A stretch of DNA of 64,000 nt from Bathynomus jamesi (lineage: Eukaryota; Arthropoda; Malacostraca; Isopoda; Cirolanidae). The position numbers and the translations under genes were made by a program. Of the stretch, positions 9,715 through 20,145 are shown piece after piece; the stretch's first letter is position 1; the number at the start of each line of letters is the position of its first letter. The stretch spans positions 31,001 through 95,000 of the forward strand of contig JAJOZX010005798.1 of assembly GCA_023014485.1 (NCBI GenBank), given 5' to 3'. Below the pieces are notes generated by a model. It did not search any database. It was not told the origin of the DNA and saw nothing but the letters and a program-made list of their open reading frames with translations.

Positions 9715-11089
9715 CGAGGGCCATTCAATATATTTTGCCCCACCTTTTTTTTTCTTTCTAAGTTTCCTTGTAAGTTCCACAAATTTTGTACACGAGTAGT
9801 TACATACTTTTTTTACAAGTTTTTATTTTTCCACATAGTCTCCATCCTTTTCTACGGCTTTCCTCCACCTCGAAACGAGGGCCTTTATTCCTTGCTGGTA
9901 AAAGTCAGCTGGGTTCCGCTGGATCCACCTCTTAACCTCCTCAACAACCTCATCGTCACTCTGAAACTTTCTTCCACGAATAGCATCCTTCATTGGCCCA
10001 AACAAATGGAAGTCTGAAGGTGCCAGATCCGGGCTGTATGGGGGGTGGGGTAACACAGTCAAGCGCATTTTTGTGATGGCCTCTCTTGTTTGCGAACTGT
10101 TGTGTGATCTTGCGTTATCGTGCAAAAGAAGGACGTCTTCCAGTTTTGCTCCGGTCGAACTCGCTTTAAACGTCTCTGGAGTCTCTGTAGGGTAGCAATA
10201 TATGCCTCTGAGTTGATTGTTTGTCCTTTCTTCATAATGTCCACCAGAATCACCCCTTTCATGTCCCAGAAGATGGTGGCCATAACCTTTCCTGCAGAGG
10301 GAGCCATTTTGAACTTTTTCTTGCGTGGAGAGTCTGCGTGATGTCACTTCATGGATTGGCATTTTGTTTCAGGTTCAAAGTGGTGTACCCAAGTCTCATT
10401 CCCAGTCACAATTCGTGAAAGGAAGTCATCCCCTTCTGTCTCGTATCGAACCAACGACTCAGAAGCAATTTCTTTTCTTTGGGCTTTGTGACCTTCAGTC
10501 AGTTCGCGAGGAACAAACCGTGAACACACTTTTGAGTATCCCAGTTGCTGAATTATCGTATTCACACTTCCTTCACTAATTCCTAGCTCCAGTGATAGCT
10601 CCTTGTATGTGACGCTCCGCTTTGATTGAATGATGCTGTTAGTACGTTGCACAGTGTGAGATGTCACAGCCGATGCCGGGCGACCGCTGCGTGGCTCATC
10701 ATCGAGGCTGGTTCTCCTTCTCTCCAATGATCTCACACGTTTAGACCAGCGTCCAACTGTGCTTCGGTCAACAACAGCATCTCCGTAAACGTTTTGTAGA
10801 CGTTTGTGAATATTTCCAACTGTTTCCCTCTCTGCGGTTAAGAACTCGATAACAGCGCTCTGTTTACGACGCACATCACTGTCAGACGCCATTTTCGAAG
10901 CTGCGTTAACCATCGGTTTTATACAAGGGTGTTTAAAAGCGGTTTTATACAAGGAGGGGAGGTTCAAACTGGAAAAATCCGGTTATGTGAATCGCAGAAA
11001 GTTCAAATTTACGGCCCAAGAAACATTTCAGCCCATGGTCTATTATTTAGCTAAGAAAAAAGGGTGGGGCAAAATATATTGAGTGCCCC
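9715..11089 (-). mobile_element. Mariner (DD34D) transposon, full length but dead
   Basis: Terminal inverted repeats of about 28 bp (the inner part ATATATTTTGCCCCACC is identical on both sides) are flanked by TA at 9713-9714 and 11090-11091. The 1375-bp length is typical of mariner. It carries one transposase gene on the minus strand, 9823-10892. All components of a complete element are present, but the gene is inactivated. Confidence 0.93.
9823..10892 (-). pseudogene. Mariner transposase
   Basis: Starts MASDSDVRRKQSAVIEFL. The N-terminal half holds paired helix-turn-helix DNA-binding segments, including DRSTVGRWSKRV and the RPASA linker. The catalytic part has TGNETWVHHFEPETK, HDNARSH and YSPDLAPSDFHLF. 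Spacing from the second to the third Asp is 34 residues, the mariner DD34D signature. The first catalytic Asp (normally TGDE) is Asn, a TGA stop at 10346-10344 replaces the usual Trp, and a frameshift lies near 10150. The enzyme would cut and paste the element at TA sites; this copy is non-functional three times over. Confidence 0.93.
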
Positions 11090-11091
11090 TA

Positions 11092-11234
11092 GCATTAATT
11101 GTGAATTAACGCATATTGTATAATTTGTTGGACTATAATGTCACAAAGTAAAATTAATTCCTTTCGCATTTGTCATACCTTAAATACTAAATACTAATCT
11201 TGAATACTAGCTGACATCTTTAATATTCAATGAA
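11092..11234. other. Short unassigned spacer
   Basis: AT-rich sequence between the mariner and the next repeat. Nothing supported. Confidence 0.4.
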
Positions 11235-12282
11235 AGGGACCCTTTCCGTTCTGTGGACACCATTGAAATGAGAGAAATTAATATTTGTTTAAACTTATTT
11301 TAACTTCTTATTAATAATTATTAATCACAGGCATGCGATGGTTTTGTTGTCCGAAATATTTAATCATTTGTATATATTTTTTTTTTTGCACGCTGATTCC
11401 GAAAATAATATTAATTTTTCGCCATCACGTACACATTTTTCACAAAATGTCATATTTCAGATTACGTATGTAAGTAATTTTCATTACATTTTGATAAAAA
11501 ACTACTGCCTATAAATGCTTATAAATGCTTGGTTTCACCAAGACATCAAAGAAATGGAGAAGAGATATCAGGGAAGGTGGGACATCAACACGATGGCTGA
11601 TTATTGCTGGATGTTGAAACGGGATACGCCAGAATTATTACATAAAAGAAAAGGAACAGCGCGTACATTCGAGACTAAAAGGCATAGATAGATAGATAGA
11701 TAGATAGATCTCACGAGAAAACTCGGGACAAATAAAGATGAATACGTAATTGAGGTTAATAGTCTTCTTTCTTTTTAAAGTTGTTTGCATTTGTAATTAG
11801 TATAACAAAGCGAAATTGGTACCTAATGTAAAGTGAAATAAATAATATTTATTTATGTTGTTGTTGTTGTTGTTGTTTTTTCCCTCCCAGTTTGCGGATA
11901 ATCCTTACGTCATAGAAAAAAGTGGACACCACCTTGTTCGAAATGAGCGTAGTTGAATTATATAAAATCAGTTATTAGTAAGAAAAGAACTCTTACAAAG
12001 TTCCCATTCGCAAAAGCCTCTGTAATAATCAATACATTTTCAATAGAAGAAATTTAATTTAACAGCTTTAATGAACATAAATAAAACAAAAAATATTTGT
12101 CGTTTCTTCAAAAATTTGACGATTTATTACGTTACATTATCATTAGTCATACCTAACCTAACCCAAACCTAACCTAACCTAACCCAAACCTAACCTAACC
12201 TAACTTAATATAGCCTAACCTATCCTAACCTGACCTAACCTAACCTAACCTCGTTGGTGTCCATAGAGCGAAAAAGCCCCAA
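11235..12282. mobile_element. Putative MITE with subterminal telomere-like block
   Basis: The left end, CCCTTTCCGTTCTGTGGACACC followed by ATTGAAATGAGAGAAATT, resembles the ends of the element at 35.72-36.27 kb. The right end, read backwards, is GGGGCTTTTTCGCTCTATGG and ACACCAA. Shared interior text (GAAATTTAATTTAA, then TTCTTCAAAAATTTGACGAT) ties the two copies together. The interior has a (GATA)n run at 11684-11711, a (TTG)n run at 11855-11876 and the CCTAA block. No transposase. TSD not determined. Confidence 0.45.
12151..12251. repeat. Interstitial (CCTAA)n, TTAGG-type telomere-like repeat
   Basis: About 18 units of CCTAA and its variants (CCCAAA, CCTAT, CCTGA) in one orientation. TTAGG is the ancestral arthropod telomere repeat. 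The degeneracy and the position inside a repeat argue against a chromosome end. Confidence 0.85.
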
Positions 12283-12309
12283 TGAAAGACCTTATATTTA
12301 TATAGGGAA

Positions 12310-12912
12310 GACCTTATATTTATATTTAATGATGAATATTTCAAACAGATTGAAGGCGTTCACATGGGTCTGCCCCTTGGTCCCACCTTAGCCAACGGGT
12401 TTCTTTGCCATCACGAAATCAAATGTCTGAACGGGTGTCATTCCAGTTTGAAACCGGTTTTTTATAGAAGATATATTGGTGACACCTTTCTCCCGTTCAA
12501 ATCATTAGACCAAATCCCTTTGTTTCTTAATTACGTTAATTCCAAGAGCCTCAATATTGAATTACTTCGAAACTGAATCCAATAATTCTTTGTCCTTTAT
12601 GGACACTAAGATAAAAAACTATTTCCTTTTTTGAAACCTGTTTATCGAAAGCCCACATTCACTAACTACTCTTACTACAAACATTTTCTTCTTTTATTCC
12701 TTTAAATTTTAAACGAAATTTAATTTCGATTCTTACTAACAAAAATTTCAATATTTGTTCACATTACTGTAAGATACGTCAAGAATTAGATTTCATTCGA
12801 CGACTCCTTACAAAGAATAATTTCCCTTTTAGATTCATGGAGCACCCAATTTCGCAATCTAATTTCACGGCACTTGCTGTTGATAATTCTGACCTTAAGC
12901 TTAAAATTATGA
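12310..12912 (+). pseudogene. Penelope-like reverse transcriptase fragment
   Basis: The block MGLPLGPTLANGFLCHHE matches the PLE motif MGSPLGPTLANIFLCHHE. It is followed by KPVFYRRYIGDTFLPF, where the catalytic pair normally reads YVDDTF; the first Asp is Gly, so this copy is catalytically dead. The remainder is spread across frames with stops. Confidence 0.82.
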
Positions 12913-13136
12913 AATCGTTATTTATTTATTTCTAAATTAAGACGGGACTTCAGTTGTGATGAATCATCGGTAGATCTGCTGCGTTTCAATTAAAGTATTT
13001 ATTCCCCTATTTTACCTTTTCTTTTTGTTTTTATTACACTTGAATTTTTCTTATCCACATTTTTATAATGTTGTTATTTTAAATTGATCATTAATCGAAC
13101 TTATTTTGTATTTATAATTAGTCTTTTATTGTTTTA

Positions 13137-13183
13137 GCCTTGAAGATGGAACCAGTACATTCAGAAACGTCGGTATCAATTGA
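13137..13183 (+). ncRNA. Degenerate hammerhead-ribozyme-like motif of a PLE
   Basis: TTGAAGATGGAACC, then CATTCAGAAACGTCGGTATC, corresponds in order to the better motif at 58.35 kb (CTGAAGA, stem II, GAAAC, GTA cut site). The first core base is T instead of C and stem II is mispaired, so self-cleavage is unlikely. Its position after a PLE RT remnant supports the identification. Confidence 0.45.
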
Positions 13184-13244
13184 AGTTTGAAGAATGTTTG
13201 TTTATTTTTTCTCTGATGTTCCTCTTCATTATTAAACTGTGTGT

Positions 13245-13402
13245 TTTTGCTCTCGTCATTTTCGTTTAAACTAACGAAAATATCACAACTTGACCTAACC
13301 GGACGTTCAGTTGACCTAACCGGGCGTTCAGTTGACCTAACCGATTGGTTGGGTTAAGTTGTGATATTTTCGTTAGTTTAAACGAAAATGACGAGAGCAA
13401 AA
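13245..13402. mobile_element. 158-bp palindromic MITE
   Basis: Perfect 47-bp inverted arms (13245-13291 and 13356-13402) start TTTTGCTCTCGTCATTTTCG and contain the dispersed core TAACGAAAATATCACAACTT. The loop carries two and a half copies of GTTGACCTAACCGGGCGTTCA. The target duplication is unclear. Confidence 0.85.
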
Positions 13403-13549
13403 GTACATAAACAGTTTGGTAGTCCCGATAATACGTAAGTACCAACTGTTTTCCACGTCATCAAGCTATAGCCGATATATTTATTATTAGAAACGTAATA
13501 AGAACACGTTACTTCGTTTATTCGTTAGACTCCTTTTTAGACACCTGAT

Positions 13550-14165
13550 TGGCCGAAAGTTGGTCACGTGGGAAACTGCTAACCAAACTAAAACTACTAC
13601 CAAACTTTGCGTAACTTAACCCAGGGGTAAGATTCATCCTGATTTGCCCGATGGATGAAATGAACAAATCGCCAAAATCTGGTGGCCTCGAAACTGAATG
13701 TTAGCCTAAATAATTACTGTACAACGTGAAGAGTTTTGTTTTGAAACTATTTTTAAGCTAAAACCTGCATTAGTTTATACATGGAAACTGGTAATTTTAA
13801 CTTTTTAAAGATTCAATGAATGGTCCACTCGTTTTTCATAAAATTCTTAATTGAAATACGAGCTTCATCATACAATATTTTGAGTATGTGAGCAGATATT
13901 CGGCTTGCCGATGTCATTTTCAGCTTGCCGAGGTCATTAAGATCAAAGTTTTACGGATTTGAATATAGGTCTTGCGTGTTCACGGTTGGTTTCAGCACCC
14001 GATATGATTAACTATTTTTTGGGTGAATTAAGTTTCGGGAACACCAGTGCTTTGGACCCGTGACTGGGCGAAAGTTAGTGATAGGAAATGACTAACCAAC
14101 CAAGAACGACCACCTAACCTATAGTGTAACCTAACATGGACGTAAGAGTCACCCTGATTTAATAA
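13550..14165. other. LINE upstream region with diverged direct repeat
   Basis: A block at about 13550-13720 (TTGGCCGAAAGTTGGTCACG, GGTGGCCTCGAAACTGAATG) recurs, diverged, at about 14050-14235 (TGGGCGAAAGTTAGTGATAG, ACCTGGCCCCGAAACTTAAT). The second copy overlaps the start of the LINE endonuclease frame. This could be a tandem 5' untranslated monomer of that LINE; inference only. A related scrap occurs near 59195. Confidence 0.45.
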
Positions 14166-15369
14166 ATGTTTGAAAGGGCGGCTCAAAGAAACCTGGCCCC
14201 GAAACTTAATATTAGCTATTATTTATGCAACTTGTTGAAAATAGTCTCATATAATGTAAGGTCAGTGAGGAATTCAACTGTAGATGTTCATAAAATCTGC
14301 GACAGTGCAGATTTGATACTCCTGCAGGAGCACTGGCTACCTAAGCAAGAGCTAAAATTCCTCTCTACCATCCATGATGACTTTATGTACCATGCGTCAT
14401 CAGCAGTAGACTTGTCAGATGAATTAATGTACGGTAGGCCTTTTGGTGGTGTTGCTTTCTTAAGGAAAAATTTGTCAAAACGTGTAAAATTTTTAACAAG
14501 TGATAATGTAACGTTGTTAGGCATTGAATTACGAGTGAACAATGATTGCATATTAATTGTAAACTATCTACCATACAACAACGGCAGTAATCTAGATGAA
14601 TACATTGATTTGCTGGACAAAATTAAGTCATTATCAGATAACCCCAAATATTCTCACTGTATAATAATGGGGGACTTTAACGCGCATGTGAACTCGGAAT
14701 TCTTTGAATTGGGTAACATGTGCGAGTCGGCCAATTTGAGTATGTGATGTAGATGCATTAGGGGTAACCAGTGGCAATTTTACATACGTTAGTGATATGA
14801 GTGGTACCACCAGGTGGATTGATCATTGTCTCGCTAGTAATAATCTAAAGGATCGAATTGTTAGAGTTCATATTCTGCATGATTTCCTTCTTTCTGATCA
14901 TAGACCATTAGAAATGTTAATTAATTTTACCAATTTATGCGCAACACGACTTAACAAGAACTCAATAGGTAAAAATAATCGCGTCGATTGGTCTAATGTT
15001 AATATGCAACAGAAAATAGAATATAAAGACAGAACAAGTCACCTCTTTAATAACTTAGAAATTTTGAATCTTGCCTGTAGTAATCCTTGCTTAAATGATT
15101 TTCACTGTAAACTCATAGATAGGTATTATAGTAAGATAATATCCCTGTTAAGAGAAGCAGGAAGCCCCCTGATTAAATCTTACAACTATCATACTAAGAT
15201 TATTCCTGGATGGAATGATTTTATTGCCCCCCTGAAGAGGGAATCGAAAGACGCCTATGATTTGTGGTGCTTTCATGGTAGACCCAGATTAGAACCTGTA
15301 TACATGAATATGTGTAGAAGTACGAGTCAATATAAGGCAGCCATAAGGCGATGTAAACAGGAAGAGTAG
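14166..15369 (+). pseudogene. LINE apurinic-type endonuclease domain
   Basis: Begins LKIVSYNVRSVRNSTVDVHK, then LLQEHWLP, RPFGGVAFLRK, IVNYLPYNN, IIMGDFNAH. After a frameshift near 14745 it resumes with GTTRWIDHCLAS and LLSDHRPLEM. These are the ordered catalytic blocks of LINE endonucleases (Glu in QEHW, Asp/Asn in GDFN, Asp-His in SDHR). The linker after 14940 has the DYDLW-like KRESKDAYDLWCFHGRP segment. Confidence 0.85.
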
Positions 15370-16950
15370 TCTATTCGAGCATCAAAAGTTTGTGAAGCTC
15401 GCATAAATAACGATAACAAATTTTGGAAACTTGTTAAGAATCAAACGGGTGTCAAAAATGTTCTCCCTCCGACAATCGATGGGGTGTTGGGGGAGGATGA
15501 AATTGCAAAGCTGTGGAAAAACCACTACTCCAACATTCTAAACAGTGTGAGTAGGGATAATCTTAAGATAGATTGCAACGAAACGACTGTGGGAGGGACA
15601 AGGGAAAATACTTTTATCAGTTTCTGAAGTAAAGAGGTTAATTAAAGAGTTAGACTGGTTCTGCGTCAGGGGTAGATGACTTATTGAATGAGCACTCAAA
15701 ATATGCCAATGACGTAGTTTGTCTGCATATATCATTGCTCCTATCAGCCTTGCTTGCTCATAGCTATATCCCTGCAGAGTTCATGAGGGTATATATCTTG
15801 CCCCTGGTAAAAATAAGTACGGAGACATTCTGTCCAGCAATAATTACAGGCCTATTGCTGTCGCTTCCTGCTTCTCGAAACTACTAGAAAAACTCGTTAC
15901 TCCGATTAAATGATTTCCTATGGACATCTAATCAGTTTGGTTTTAAAAGGTCCCACTCAATTGACCTGTGTATCTATGTACTTAAAGAAACCATATCTAA
16001 ATACATTGACAGTAATTCAACTATTTATAGCTGTTTCCTAGATATAAGTAAGGTATATGATAGGGTGAACCACAATATTTTATTTGAAAAACTAGAAGAC
16101 AGGAAGGTTCCCCATGTACATATTAAACGTATTGAAATTTTGGTATTCCCACCAATCTTTCACTGTTAGGTGGGACAATGTACTATCAGAGTGTTTTGGC
16201 TCCTCTTGCGGGGTGAGACAAGGATCCTTGCTTTCCCCTATGCTATTTAATGTGCATATTGACGAATTAATTGCTTTACTTAATGAGGCAACAGTGGGAT
16301 GTTGTCAGGGGTGCAGTGCCAATTTTATAGGTGCCGGAGCTCTGGTGGGCCTGACAAAAGCCTGCCATTTCCTATCCTGTTTCTATATATGCCACACGAT
16401 GACTAAGTATTTCGTGTTTGCACTCACTCACTAAACTGTTGATAATTAATGGAGACAATTTTTTTGTTGCTTGTTATGGTAATTCCTCCAAACTTCCTCT
16501 TGCAGAGGTGCCGGAGCGGCGCTCCGGTGAGCTCCGGCAGCACTGCACCCCTGGATGTTGTATAGATAACGCTTAAGATAAATAACTTAGTTTATGCCGA
16601 TGATATGATGTTAATAAGTCTCTCTGTTACAGGTCTGGATCGGCTACTAAAAGTCTGCGAAGTGTATTCGCAGAAACATATTCTTTTTAATGTTACAAAA
16701 ACTAAGGTTATGCAATTTCATCCTAAAAGCTGTATTCAGCCAGCTGATATAAGGTTTAAAATGAATGGTGAAGTAATTGAGGAAGTACAAGAGTTTAAGT
16801 ATTTGGGTCAAACTATTACCAGCTCCTTGAGTGATGACTCGGATATAAGAAAACAATCTCGAAGCCTGTGTACTAAAGCGAATATGACCATAAGGAACTT
16901 TCGATTCTGTACAAATGAAGCTAAAAACACACTTTCGTACTTTCTGCAGT
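15370..16950 (+). pseudogene. LINE reverse transcriptase, split by MITE
   Basis: In varying frames: FWKLVKNQTGV; NQFGFKRSHSIDLC-like text near 15940; SCFLDISK at 16030; VRQGSLLSPMLFNVHIDELI at 16217; then after the MITE VYADDMMLIS at 16591, KTKVMQFHP, and FKYLGQTITSSLSDDSDI. YADD is intact but isolated from upstream parts by stops. Confidence 0.82.
16306..16553. mobile_element. 248-bp hAT-like MITE in LINE RT
   Basis: Inverted ends CAGGGGTGCAGTGC are perfect for 14 bp. An 8-bp duplication GATGTTGT lies at 16298-16305 and 16554-16561. CAGGGG ends and the 8-bp TSD fit hAT. The interior has palindromic CGGAGC-rich text near 16509-16540. The insertion separates RT blocks of the LINE and is younger than it. 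Confidence 0.92.
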
Positions 16951-17310
16951 AATATATACGGACAGCAACTCTGGGTGAATTATAAAAAAAGGTTCTGGCA
17001 GAACCCTAAATTTGCTATACAACAAGTCTTTGACTCTTGCATAAATTACTCCCGAGATGCTTAGCTTCGCAAATGTTTGCTATCCGCAATGTTCCGAGCT
17101 TCCCGGAGGTAACAAGACTTGCTCAATACAGTTTAATGTAAAGAATTAAAAAAATCAACCAACCCGATTATCCAAGCTATCCACGAGTCCTGCCATTTAT
17201 CCTCTAAGGAAGCTATGGAATTCTTGGTACGAAAACGTCTGTCTGTAGCTCCACTTAACTTCGACAGTGCAGTATTATTTCTAATCAATTGTATATATTT
17301 CTATCCTTAG

Positions 17311-17649
17311 TATATGAACTGTCATTGTATTAATAATATTTGTCATATGGACTATAGTCTGCCAATAAACCTTTTCAGTTTTAATGGATAAATATTATAT
17401 TTGCTTGTATTTCCCCAAACCGCTATGTATATATGATTGTAAGGGTTTACATTGAGCAGTATACATTTTGAAATGGGGTGTTTTAATTCGTCTAATATGC
17501 AAGTGAATTTCAACAGTTTATTCAATATTTTCAATGTGCCCTTTCAAAGTTAGTTTTCCATCTAAAATTACACTTCATACTCTCAACTCGGATACTCTGA
17601 AATAATAATAATAATAATGCGAAACATTTTTCACACACACACACACACA
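17311..17649. other. Unassigned, ending in AAT and CA microsatellites
   Basis: AT-rich, with (AAT)n at 17579-17601 and (CA)n at 17631-17650. Nothing coding supported. Confidence 0.4.
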
Positions 17650-18012
17650 CCTTGGTTACCTTGATTTTGCTTCCGCCCAAATTGTTCATTCTGACGAAGG
17701 TCAAGCTTATCACTGCATCTTTGACCTACAGTTTAACGTGGAATCCGAAGTACGCCCCACCACGGGCGGTCAGAAATTACAAAGTCCTCGTCCGGACTCG
17801 ATCTCTCAGACCTCCCGATCAGCAGCCCAGTGTCTTAACCACTAGGCTACCCATGGTATCCATTTATCTACCAACCAATTTTTATTGTGTGAAAGGATGA
17901 GCACTGAGCAGCTGGGTTTGCTGCACGCCGCCTGCCGTCACAGAGTTTCGAACTCAAGGCCGGTGGATTCGTAGTAAGCGAGATGCTAACCACAACACAA
18001 CCGAGGTGCCTA
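17650..18012 (-). mobile_element. Dimeric tRNA-derived SINE, copy B (most complete)
   Basis: Read on the minus strand, head 1 is GGCACCTCGGTTGTGTTG, then GGTTAGCATCTCG (box A) and GAGTTCGAAACTC (box B), followed by GACGGCAGGCGGCGTGCAGC. Head 2 is GGGTAGCCTAGTGGTTAAG (box A) and GAGATCGAGTCC (box B). The tail carries AAGCTTGACCTTCGTC and ends at a CA tract. Two Pol III-type promoter units in one SINE suggest a dimeric origin. Confidence 0.8.
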
Positions 18013-19349
18013 TATATATATATAGCGTTGTCATGGAAACCTTTTAGATTTAGTTTAAGCTACTTGGATTCTGATAAGGTCTCGCTTTGATAGCAGTGGT
18101 GATTCCTCAGAAATGTTAATCCATTACAGCATCAACGCAACAATCCTAAATCGTTCGGTGTAAAACCATTTGTGTTCCTTTTCAATTTCTGATTAATGCA
18201 TCCGTGTCCTTTTATTCCAATTTCAATTATTATAGTTTAAAAATTAAATTAAAAGTAATACAAACTATTTTGTTTAAACTATTTTATTACGCTATTGAAT
18301 GAGGAAGTATAAGAAGCAGTTCGAGTTACCGTCAGTAATAACGTAATTCAAAATAAATAAATGTTCAGCACTCGAGCAACAATATTTCGGCAATAAAACT
18401 TTACCAATTTCCTTCAAGGAATCGTCTTCACAAACACGATTATTGTAGTTTCAAACAAACCGTTTAACATTCAAATAAATTTTGGCGAACGACGAAGTCG
18501 AAGACTTTATGCGAAGAACTTGTCGTAGTATTCGAGTAAAGTAACGATAATTCGCGAGTAGTAACGAGTTACTTAGTCGCACGAAGAACGTTTCTACCCG
18601 TAATTTATTTGCCAGGATTCCTCGAAAAGAAGCCGTTTATATAATTTACTACTAAAAATCTGAGTGGACTATAGTAAAAATGACAATCTACGAAGAGGGT
18701 ATCATTCGTGTATGACGAATCATTGCCTTGAATTTTAGCAGTTCGGGCGAAACAGTTTTTGTAATTGGTACTTTATGGAATGGGTGTAAATCTTTTTAAA
18801 CGTAGGGAGAGGAAGTTAAAATTGTTTATTCAACATTCCGTTCACGAAATTTTAAATTATTTTGTATAGTAAATTCGTCTCGCAAACAACTACGTTGACG
18901 GTTAGTTACGTTCTTTAGGTGTGAAAATGCTTATATTTTAATATTTTTGTAACGGACGTCTTGGATGTTGTCGTCATTCTTAAGTTATATTAAAAATTAA
19001 TATAAATTTTTTATATAATTTATATGAAAATACTGTAGGAGAATATAGAGATATTATTTCGTATTCTACACACTAAAGCTAAAGACTATTTAGTCATTAA
19101 AATTTAACTGGAATGGTGTGATACAAACAGAAATGAATGAATACTGTAAAGATGTTACGACCATTTGTTTTATACAACAAAAAATTAATTATGGTTCACC
19201 GACTGAGTAGTGTGATGCAATTGTCATATTCCATTTGCACGATGACAGCGATAGAAAACGGATGGTGGCTCCCAGTCAGTCATAATACGTATAGCAAAAA
19301 ATTAATTGAAAAATTAAATAAATGAAAACTAACAAATCATTAAAAAAAT
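18013..19349. other. Unassigned AT-rich stretch
   Basis: No element ends, gene or RNA recognised. CGA-rich text at 18480-18620 (repeated variations of CGAAG and TCGAGTA) stands out in base use from its neighbours but encodes nothing I can identify. Confidence 0.4.
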
Positions 19350-19923
19350 GAATAAATAACGATTTGTGTGTAGAATTGCCTTTTGTTCCGTATGCGGTAA
19401 ACAGTGTAAGCTTTCTTCTATATTCCCCCGCTTCCTACTTAGTCTTGTCTCCTCTTTAAATATTGCAAACTCCCTTCCTTCGTAATTTTATCTCCGAACA
19501 TGATCTTGCAACTTTCATTTTCCCATCCCCAAATTACCCAGTCGAACTCGTTTGGAATTAAGCCAAGCTTTTACTAATTTTTTCCTTCCTCCATATTGGT
19601 AAAATGTAGGCCCTTCTTTAATTTTAAGTAGGTGAGAGAGAGATGAAAGAATACTGAAAAACCTTAGACCAGGCTTACATTTATAAATGTATAAAGCTTT
19701 CATACGAGAATAGTAGTAATAGTAAAGTATGGAAGAGACGAGGCTCTCCCTCCTCCGCCAGCTACTACTGACGCAAAATAGTGGTGAAAAAAGATTTAAA
19801 AAAAAGTAGGAAAAGTATAATGAAAAGAATAGCTTCAGAGTTCATTCACACCATGCCATACACTTATCTCGTGTACCCAATTACGCATTAATTGAAAAAC
19901 ATAAGAAATAAAACTGAATTAAT

Positions 19924-19954
<31 letters not shown>

Positions 19955-20145
19955 TAGCCCTCTGTTAAACTAATAAATACATAACAATTTATGTATGGAT
20001 TCTTCCTCCGTTGCGCGCGAGCGGTAAACGGCGTACAGTAAACATTTTTCCTCTTTTACCCCCTTTCTATTTTTCTTCATGTCCCTCTCTATACACTCCC
20101 CCTCTTCAATTGTTGCAAACTCTCTCTTCCTTTGCAGTGTTGTAA
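19350..20145. repeat. Diverged direct duplication flanking unassigned DNA
   Basis: About 19350-19480 (GCGGTAAACAGTGTAAG, TATTGCAAACTCCCTTCC) resembles 19985-20145 (GCGGTAAACGGCGTACAG, TGTTGCAAACTCTCTCTTCC) in the same order. Between them is a (GTA)n tract at 19923-19954. It may be two copies of an unknown repeat. Confidence 0.45.

Larger units (their letters stand above)
12290..13195 (+). mobile_element. Penelope-like element, RT remnant with 3' hammerhead-like motif
   Basis: The reading begins FNDEYFKQIEGVHMGLPLGP and continues through several frameshifts with LSFMDTKI and downstream thumb-like blocks to about 12950. The endonuclease domain is missing. A hammerhead-like motif at 13137-13183 sits at the expected downstream terminal position. 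Penelope-like elements carry a telomerase-related RT and usually a GIY-YIG nuclease. Confidence 0.8.
14166..17310 (+). mobile_element. LINE with endonuclease and RT (clade unsure)
   Basis: The order is endonuclease (14166-15050), linker, reverse transcriptase, and C-terminal part to about 17310. A MITE insertion at 16306-16553 splits the region just before the YADD box. The clade is between CR1/Rex1-like and Jockey-like; I could not decide. No RNase H is seen. Frameshifts are frequent, so it is an old copy. Confidence 0.8.

Noticed and set aside
12151..12251. Chromosome end
   Set aside because: Only about 100 bp, degenerate, and flanked on both sides by ordinary interspersed repeats.
18480..18620. 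CGA/TCG-rich segment as a possible exon or CpG promoter
   Set aside because: Open frames are short and interrupted, with no splice or TATA signals that convinced me.
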